A DNA stretch of 11,399 bases, taken from positions 1 to 11,399 of the forward strand of contig JAFZRB010000255.1 of NCBI GenBank assembly GCA_017620115.1. Direction: 5' to 3'. This document shows, one piece after another, positions 7,963-11,399 of this stretch (within the stretch, counting starts at the first letter, position 1; each line of letters opens with the position of its first letter). A model generated the notes under the pieces. It was not told the origin of the DNA. It made no database searches and saw only the letters and a program-made list of their open reading frames with translations. Made by a program: the position numbers and the translations under genes. The stretch comes from Clostridia bacterium. GTDB taxonomy: Bacteria > Bacillota > Clostridia > Christensenellales > Aristaeellaceae.

Positions 7963-8835
7963 TCAGCCCTTGATGGAGCCGACGAGCGTCCCCTTCATGA
8001 AGTACTTCTGCAGGAAAGGATAGACGCACATGATGGGCAGCATCACCACGAACAGCGTCGCGCTCTTCAGGTTGTCCAGGCGCGAGGTCTTCACGTTGCT
8101 GGAACCGCCCATTTCCTCCAGCGCTTCCTGACCGGCGTTGATAATGCGTCTGAGCACGATCTGCAGGGGCAGGAGCTTGTTGTCCGTGATGTAAATGGCG
8201 GCGTCGAACCAGGCGTTCCAGTGTCCCACCATGTTCCACAGGGAAACCGTGGCCAGCACGGCTGTCGAGACGGGCAGGTAAATCCGCACCAGGATCTGCA
8301 GGTTGTTGGCGCCGTCGATGTAAGCGCTCTCCTCGAGATCCGCCGGTACGCCGGAGAAAAAGTTACGCATTACAATCAGGTTGTAGGAGCTGATGAGGCC
8401 GGGCAGAATCAGCACCCAGCGCGTGTTGCGCAGACCCAGCTGCACGTTCCAGAGGTAGCTCGGGATCAGGCCGCCGCCGAAGAACATCGGGATGACGATC
8501 ATCAGCGTCCAAAGCTTGCGCAGGGGAAAGCGTTTTTTGGACATGCAGTAAGCGCCGATGATCGTGCAGATCATGTTGAGAGCGGTGCCAACCACGGTTC
8601 TGAAGATCGTCTCGCGATAGCCAGACCAGATGGTTCGGTTGCCGAGCACTTCGTGATAATTGATAAACGAAACCCTGGAAGGCCAGAAGCGCGCAAAGCC
8701 CGTCACCCACCCGTCCGCCAGGGATTCGCACAGGATATCCCAGAAGGGCGCGATGATCGACAGTGTCAGCAGAATCAAAAACGTGTAAATCAGGAAATCC
8801 CCAACACGGGTTCCGACGCTTTTCTTGATCCGCAT
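7963..8835 (-). CDS. Carbohydrate ABC transporter permease (LplC/YtcP-like, MalG type)
   Basis: This 290-residue inner-membrane permease forms a heterodimeric channel with the permease at 8854-9792. About six hydrophobic segments are visible, near residues 12-34, 78-97, 108-127, 139-157, 186-205 and 257-276. The cytoplasmic EAA loop that contacts the ATPase is at 169-188, with Glu169-Ser-Ala, Gly175 and Leu-Pro at the end. The C-terminus, YPFLQKYFMKG followed by VGSIKG, is a hallmark of the LplC/YtcP group. GGAGGG lies 9 bases before the ATG at 8835. The upstream permease ends 18 bases earlier, so the two are certainly co-transcribed. No ATPase gene is in the window; transporters of this class in Firmicutes often share an MsmK-type ATPase encoded elsewhere, which is likely here. 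Confidence 0.95.
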   Translation of the reverse strand: MRIKKSVGTRVGDFLIYTFLILLTLSIIAPFWDILCESLADGWVTGFARFWPSRVSFINYHEVLGNRTIWSGYRETIFRTVVGTALNMICTIIGAYCMSKKRFPLRKLWTLMIVIPMFFGGGLIPSYLWNVQLGLRNTRWVLILPGLISSYNLIVMRNFFSGVPADLEESAYIDGANNLQILVRIYLPVSTAVLATVSLWNMVGHWNAWFDAAIYITDNKLLPLQIVLRRIINAGQEALEEMGGSSNVKTSRLDNLKSATLFVVMLPIMCVYPFLQKYFMKGTLVGSIKG

Positions 8836-8853
8836 ATCCTGATTCCCTCCTCT

Positions 8854-9792
8854 TTACCACAAACTGCTCTCGCCAACTCTTCTGGCCAGCATGTTTGTGC
8901 CAAACACGAACGCGAAACCGATCACCGTTTTAAACAGGCTGACCGCGGAGGAGTATTCGTACTGCATTGATTCAAGGCCGCGCCTGTAAACATAGGTGTC
9001 GATGATATCGGCTCTGGAGAGCACCGCATCGTTGTAGGTGTTGAAGATCTGGTCGAAACCGCCGTCCAGGATCGATCCCATGCGCATGATGAACAGCACG
9101 ATGATCGTGGGCATTATGGATGGAATGGTGATATACCACATCTTCTGAATGCGGGTGGCGCCGTCGAGCACCGCGCTCTCATAAAGCTCGGGACTGACGC
9201 CGGAAATAGCCGCCAGATAGATGATGGAACCCCAGCCGACGCCCGCCCATATGTCCAGCACAACGATCGTTGGCACATAGGTTGACGCCTGGCCGAGGAA
9301 AAAGATCGGTTTGCCTCCCAGCGCGCTGATGATGATGTTGATCGGACCCGTGGAAGGGGAGAGAAAGCGCTGGAACATCGTGCCCATTACGACCCAGGAC
9401 AGGAAATGAGGAAGGTAGGTGATGGTCTGAACGGTCTTTTTGAAACGGCCTTCGTTGACCTCGTTGAGCAGCAGCGCGAGGATAATCGGCGCTGGAAAGC
9501 CAAAGACAATACGCATGAGGGAAATTGTTATGGTATTCCGGATGACTTCCCAGAAGGAAGGCGTGGAGAAAACCTGCCTGAACCATTTCAGGCCCACCCA
9601 AGGGCTGTTCAATATGCCCTTTTTCAACTGGAATTTCCGGAACGCCAGCGTCACGCCGTACATCGGAACATACTTGAAGATGACATAGTATGCGATAACG
9701 ATTAGGAACAGAGGAAGAAGATCCTTGTATTGAATGATCTTTCTTCTTTCGTCTTTCAGAAAACCGCCTTTTGACGCCTTCGCTGAACGCAC
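8854..9792 (-). CDS. Carbohydrate ABC transporter permease (LplB/YteP-like, MalF/UgpA type)
   Basis: First gene of the transporter operon, encoding a 312-residue integral membrane permease. Hydrophobic helices are visible near residues 25-41, 85-109, 128-142, 172-197, 223-237 and 283-300. The EAA loop is YESAVLDGATRIQKMWYITIP (204-224), the site for ATPase docking. RNTITISLMRIVFGFPAPIILALLLNE-type sequence in the second helix region is characteristic of the LplB branch. The start is a choice: GGAGG at 9802-9806 abuts the ATG at 9801 with no spacer, while a GTG codon three codons downstream (9792) has a 9-base spacer and is preferred; the ATG form would add three residues. The gene lies about 37 bases downstream of the predicted transcription start of a consensus sigma-A promoter. 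It pairs with the permease at 7963-8835 and the binding protein at 6313-7881. Confidence 0.93.
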   Translation of the reverse strand: MRSAKASKGGFLKDERRKIIQYKDLLPLFLIVIAYYVIFKYVPMYGVTLAFRKFQLKKGILNSPWVGLKWFRQVFSTPSFWEVIRNTITISLMRIVFGFPAPIILALLLNEVNEGRFKKTVQTITYLPHFLSWVVMGTMFQRFLSPSTGPINIIISALGGKPIFFLGQASTYVPTIVVLDIWAGVGWGSIIYLAAISGVSPELYESAVLDGATRIQKMWYITIPSIMPTIIVLFIMRMGSILDGGFDQIFNTYNDAVLSRADIIDTYVYRRGLESMQYEYSSAVSLFKTVIGFAFVFGTNMLARRVGESSLW

Positions 9793-9801
9793 TGGATTCA
9801 T

Positions 9802-9806
9802 CCTCC
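9802..9806 (-). promoter_or_regulatory. GGAGG ribosome binding site that decides the start of the first permease
   Basis: On the minus strand GGAGG runs directly into ATG (9801-9799). The in-frame GTG at 9792-9790 is 9 bases from GGAGG, so translation probably begins at GTG unless the pairing register is unusual. Confidence 0.65.
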
Positions 9807-9835
9807 CATCCGCTTTTTTAAGATGGTCTGTTAAT

Positions 9836-9864
9836 AGTATATCTCAGTTTTTACCAAATGTCAA
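9836..9864 (-). promoter_or_regulatory. Consensus sigma-A promoter of the transporter/GH31/lyase operon
   Basis: On the minus strand a perfect TTGACA (9864-9859) is separated by exactly 17 bases from TATACT (9841-9836), which matches the -10 consensus at 5 of 6 positions. Transcription would start near 9829, leaving a leader of about 37 bases to the GTG at 9792. The flanks are AT-rich, with an A-run upstream of the -35 that could act as an UP element. No terminator is visible between the upstream UROD-like gene (stop at 9914) and this promoter, so some read-through into the operon is possible. Such a strong core suggests control by a repressor or by mRNA-level effects, but no convincing operator was found. 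Confidence 0.9.
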
Positions 9865-9913
9865 TAAAAACACAACCCTCTTTTACAAAGATTTTTGCTC
9901 GCTTTCCATGCGC

Positions 9914-10924
9914 TTATTTGTATGGATAATTGCGCAGCGCATCGTCCATAGCCCTGAGTATCTGCGGATCAGTGGCCTTTGGCACTTCACACCCGCTGCT
10001 TATGATGGAGGTGTTATCCGTCGTGTCGATCAGAGCGCATACATCGGAGCGGATCGCTTCCGGCGTGCTGTTCATCATGGCCTGGACGGGATCAAGATTG
10101 CCTGAAACTGAAGATATGCCTTCTAAGAGACGATTCGCCCGGACAAAATCCACCATCCAGTCTATATCGACAATATCGCACCTCAGTGTTTTGATGTCTT
10201 CCAGCAACGGAGTGATATTGCCGCAGATATGCAGTTTGACCATCGCCCCCGCGCCGTGAATGGCGTCCACGATCTTCTTTTCACGGGGCAGAATCAAGTC
10301 GCGGTACAGCGACGGTCCGACGAGCGAGGCGGCGGCGTCCCCTATGCCGATAATATGTGCGCCGGCAGAAATCTGAGCCTTTGCAAACAGGACAGCCTGT
10401 TCCACACATATGTCCATGGCTTCTTCAGCCCACTCCGGCTCTGATACCAGATCCATCATGGCGTTATTGATATCGTGTATGTCGGCAAATTCAGCGATGG
10501 GACCTTCAACCCAGCCGACGATCGGCACATCGCCGGCAGTCCTTTTCTTATAAAGCTCAATAAGGCGGATTGTATTGCTCATTCGCCGGCAGGCATCGGG
10601 CTGATGAACTGTGAGCTTTCCGATATCTTCATAGTCTTCCAATGCGTGCTTCAGACAACGCGGATGATCGTCCTGCGGATATTCAATCCGACATCCGAAG
10701 GCTTCCGCCTCCGTATAGGGGTCGGACATGACGGTGACCGCATCGATACCAAACTCCTCGTGAGCGATCAGATTGGCCCTGCATTTTTCTTCCGGCCTGA
10801 GAATGAAATCGCAATATGGGATGCCGGCATATTTCGCCGCAAAAGTCATCAGGATATTAAGGTTCGGAGCTCTGTCGACATCCTTGCCGGCAAGACGCGC
10901 GCTCAGTCTTTCCATTGAGTTCAT
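9914..10924 (-). CDS. Uroporphyrinogen decarboxylase-fold protein, MtaA/MtbA methyltransferase type
   Basis: This 336-residue protein has the UROD (TIM-barrel) fold. It is not a genuine HemE: the N-terminal RQAGR substrate motif of uroporphyrinogen decarboxylase is absent. Instead it has LHICGN (His232, Cys234) and SSGCEVP (Cys312). This His-x-Cys plus distal Cys pattern binds zinc in the MtaA/MtbA methylcobamide:thiol methyltransferases. GNLDP (275-279) is a general family motif. It may therefore move a methyl group from a corrinoid carrier to a thiol, but no corrinoid protein or substrate-specific methyltransferase lies in the window, so the reaction is inferred. The start at 10924 has AAGGGGG about 6 bases upstream; ATG at 10915 would be too far. 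It sits upstream of the sugar operon on the same strand with its own likely promoter. UROD-fold proteins of unknown role are common in Clostridia. Its A/T-ending codons are more frequent than in the binding-protein gene. Confidence 0.88.
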   Translation of the reverse strand: MNSMERLSARLAGKDVDRAPNLNILMTFAAKYAGIPYCDFILRPEEKCRANLIAHEEFGIDAVTVMSDPYTEAEAFGCRIEYPQDDHPRCLKHALEDYEDIGKLTVHQPDACRRMSNTIRLIELYKKRTAGDVPIVGWVEGPIAEFADIHDINNAMMDLVSEPEWAEEAMDICVEQAVLFAKAQISAGAHIIGIGDAAASLVGPSLYRDLILPREKKIVDAIHGAGAMVKLHICGNITPLLEDIKTLRCDIVDIDWMVDFVRANRLLEGISSVSGNLDPVQAMMNSTPEAIRSDVCALIDTTDNTSIISSGCEVPKATDPQILRAMDDALRNYPYK

Positions 10925-11027
10925 ATAGTACCCCCTTCAATACAAATCGACAGACGCCCGTGTAAGCGTCGTGAATGGTTCGCAGAGATGTCTCCCGGCG
11001 ATGTCGGTTCTTTCGAGGCGTATCCTG

Positions 11028-11057
11028 ATTATACCGCACTCTGCCAGAAACCGTTAT
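11028..11057 (-). promoter_or_regulatory. Probable promoter of the UROD-like gene
   Basis: A perfect TATAAT lies at 11033-11028 on the minus strand. The best -35 is weak: ATAACG at 11057-11052 with an 18-base spacer matches TTGACA at three positions. Transcription from near 11021 would give a leader of about 97 bases, longer than for the operon promoter. The leader contains a short stem, GACGC (10970-10966) pairing with GCGTC (10957-10953). The weak -35 suggests activator dependence, which is inference. Confidence 0.55.
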
Positions 11058-11086
11058 GTCTTTTTGCGTCGCTATTGGAGATGATA

Positions 11087-11116
11087 TCATCCCGCGCCGC
11101 AGCGGGCGCGGGATGA
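11087..11116 (-). terminator. GC-rich stem-loop after the phosphoesterase gene
   Basis: TCATCCCGCGCC at 11087-11098 and its perfect complement at 11105-11116 form a 12-bp stem with a 6-base loop, 10 bases downstream of the phosphoesterase stop. It is placed where a terminator is expected and separates that gene from the UROD-like promoter. Neither side has a T-run, so it may be a weak terminator or act mainly by stabilising the transcript end. Its left edge overlaps a 12-bp perfect palindrome (11080-11091). Confidence 0.55.
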
Positions 11117-11126
11117 CTTATCGCCT

Positions 11127-11399
11127 TTACAGCTCCAGCAGCCGGGGCATTTTGATATCGCCGTTTTCAATTTCAATAAGCGCGTAACGCCCGTCCTTAA
11201 GCGCGCCGGGATTGAGCAGCAGCACGCCGCCCTCGTTGCGCAGGCAGCGCGCGTGCGTGTGGCCGAATAGCGCGACGGAGACGCCCAGCTCCATCGCGCG
11301 GTAGGCGAGCGGGTCGAGCGTGTATTTGACGCGCTGCGCGTGACCGTGACACATCATGACTTTCACGCCGCCCAGCGTCGCGACGACTTCCGCAGGCGC
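11127..11399 (-). CDS. Metallophosphoesterase, YfcE/MJ0936 family (3' part only)
   Basis: The frame is open from the window edge at 11399 to a TAA stop at 11127-11129, giving the last 90 residues of a longer protein; the N-terminal part with the first metal ligands (usually DxH and GDxxD) lies outside the window. Visible motifs are CHGH (His18, His20 of the fragment), GHTH (46-49) and NPGA, a variant of the NPGS seen in YfcE/MJ0936-type calcineurin-like phosphodiesterases, in which these histidines bind the two catalytic metal ions. The GTG at 11366 is inside the domain and is not a credible start. The gene is on the same strand as the UROD-like gene but separated by a stem-loop and a promoter, so it is probably an unrelated housekeeping neighbour. 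Confidence 0.9.
   Translation of the reverse strand, partial: APAEVVATLGGVKVMMCHGHAQRVKYTLDPLAYRAMELGVSVALFGHTHARCLRNEGGVLLLNPGALKDGRYALIEIENGDIKMPRLLEL

Noticed and set aside
6328..8970. An 880-codon open frame on the plus strand opposite the binding-protein and second permease genes
   Set aside because: It is antisense to two well-supported genes, runs through their intergenic gap, and has low-complexity His/Val/Asp/Leu composition with no recognisable domain. Strong C/G-ending codon use in the real genes removes stop codons from the opposite strand.
9895..9910. Catabolite-responsive (cre-like) site upstream of the operon promoter
   Set aside because: The minus strand reads ATGGAAAGCGAGCA, which resembles a cre box only if one base is inserted; the central CG falls out of register.
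9866..9913. Terminator after the UROD-like gene
   Set aside because: Only 4-base AT-rich pairings are available and there is no GC stem before a T-run.
9914..10924. True uroporphyrinogen decarboxylase (hemE)
   Set aside because: The N-terminal substrate-binding motif is missing and the zinc-type His-x-Cys...Cys pattern fits MtaA/MtbA-like proteins instead.
10925..11027. Riboswitch (for example cobalamin) in the UROD-like leader
   Set aside because: About 97 bases with one 5-bp stem; too short and without the conserved cobalamin-box sequence.

Overview
The window looks like part of a carbohydrate-utilisation locus from a GC-rich, Gram-positive-type bacterium, probably an uncultured gut or rumen member of the Clostridia (Christensenellales or Oscillospirales would fit). 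This rests on strong GGAGG-type ribosome binding sites, consensus sigma-A promoter elements, LplA/B/C-type ABC transporter parts without their own ATPase, and C/G-ending codons. The lineage is an inference from style, not from a marker gene.

Layout, left to right. Positions 80-2068 (+) hold a heparinase II/III-family lyase homologue. A second, paralogous heparinase II/III gene (2189-4171) faces it on the minus strand, and a long perfect hairpin terminator lies between the two stops. Further right, all genes are on the minus strand and form one probable operon, transcribed right to left from a near-perfect sigma-A promoter at 9836-9864: two sugar-transporter permeases (8854-9792 and 7963-8835), a secreted substrate-binding protein (6313-7881), a glycoside hydrolase family 31 enzyme (4232-6226) and the second heparinase-like lyase. 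Upstream, also on the minus strand, lies a uroporphyrinogen-decarboxylase-fold protein of the MtaA/MtbA methyltransferase type (9914-10924) with its own likely promoter. At the right edge is the 3' part of a YfcE/MJ0936-type metallophosphoesterase (11127 to beyond the window).

Working model (inference): the binding protein and two permeases import an oligosaccharide, powered by a shared ATPase encoded elsewhere. Neither lyase nor the GH31 enzyme has a signal peptide, so breakdown would be cytoplasmic: the lyases cleave uronic-acid linkages by beta-elimination and the GH31 enzyme removes an alpha-linked sugar (xylosidase-like nucleophile motif). This points to an acidic, uronate-containing oligosaccharide, but the sequence does not identify the substrate. 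The UROD-like protein might handle methyl groups; its link to the pathway rests on proximity only. No RNA genes, insertion sequences, CRISPR arrays or attachment sites were seen, and no gene-free stretch exceeds about 210 bases.
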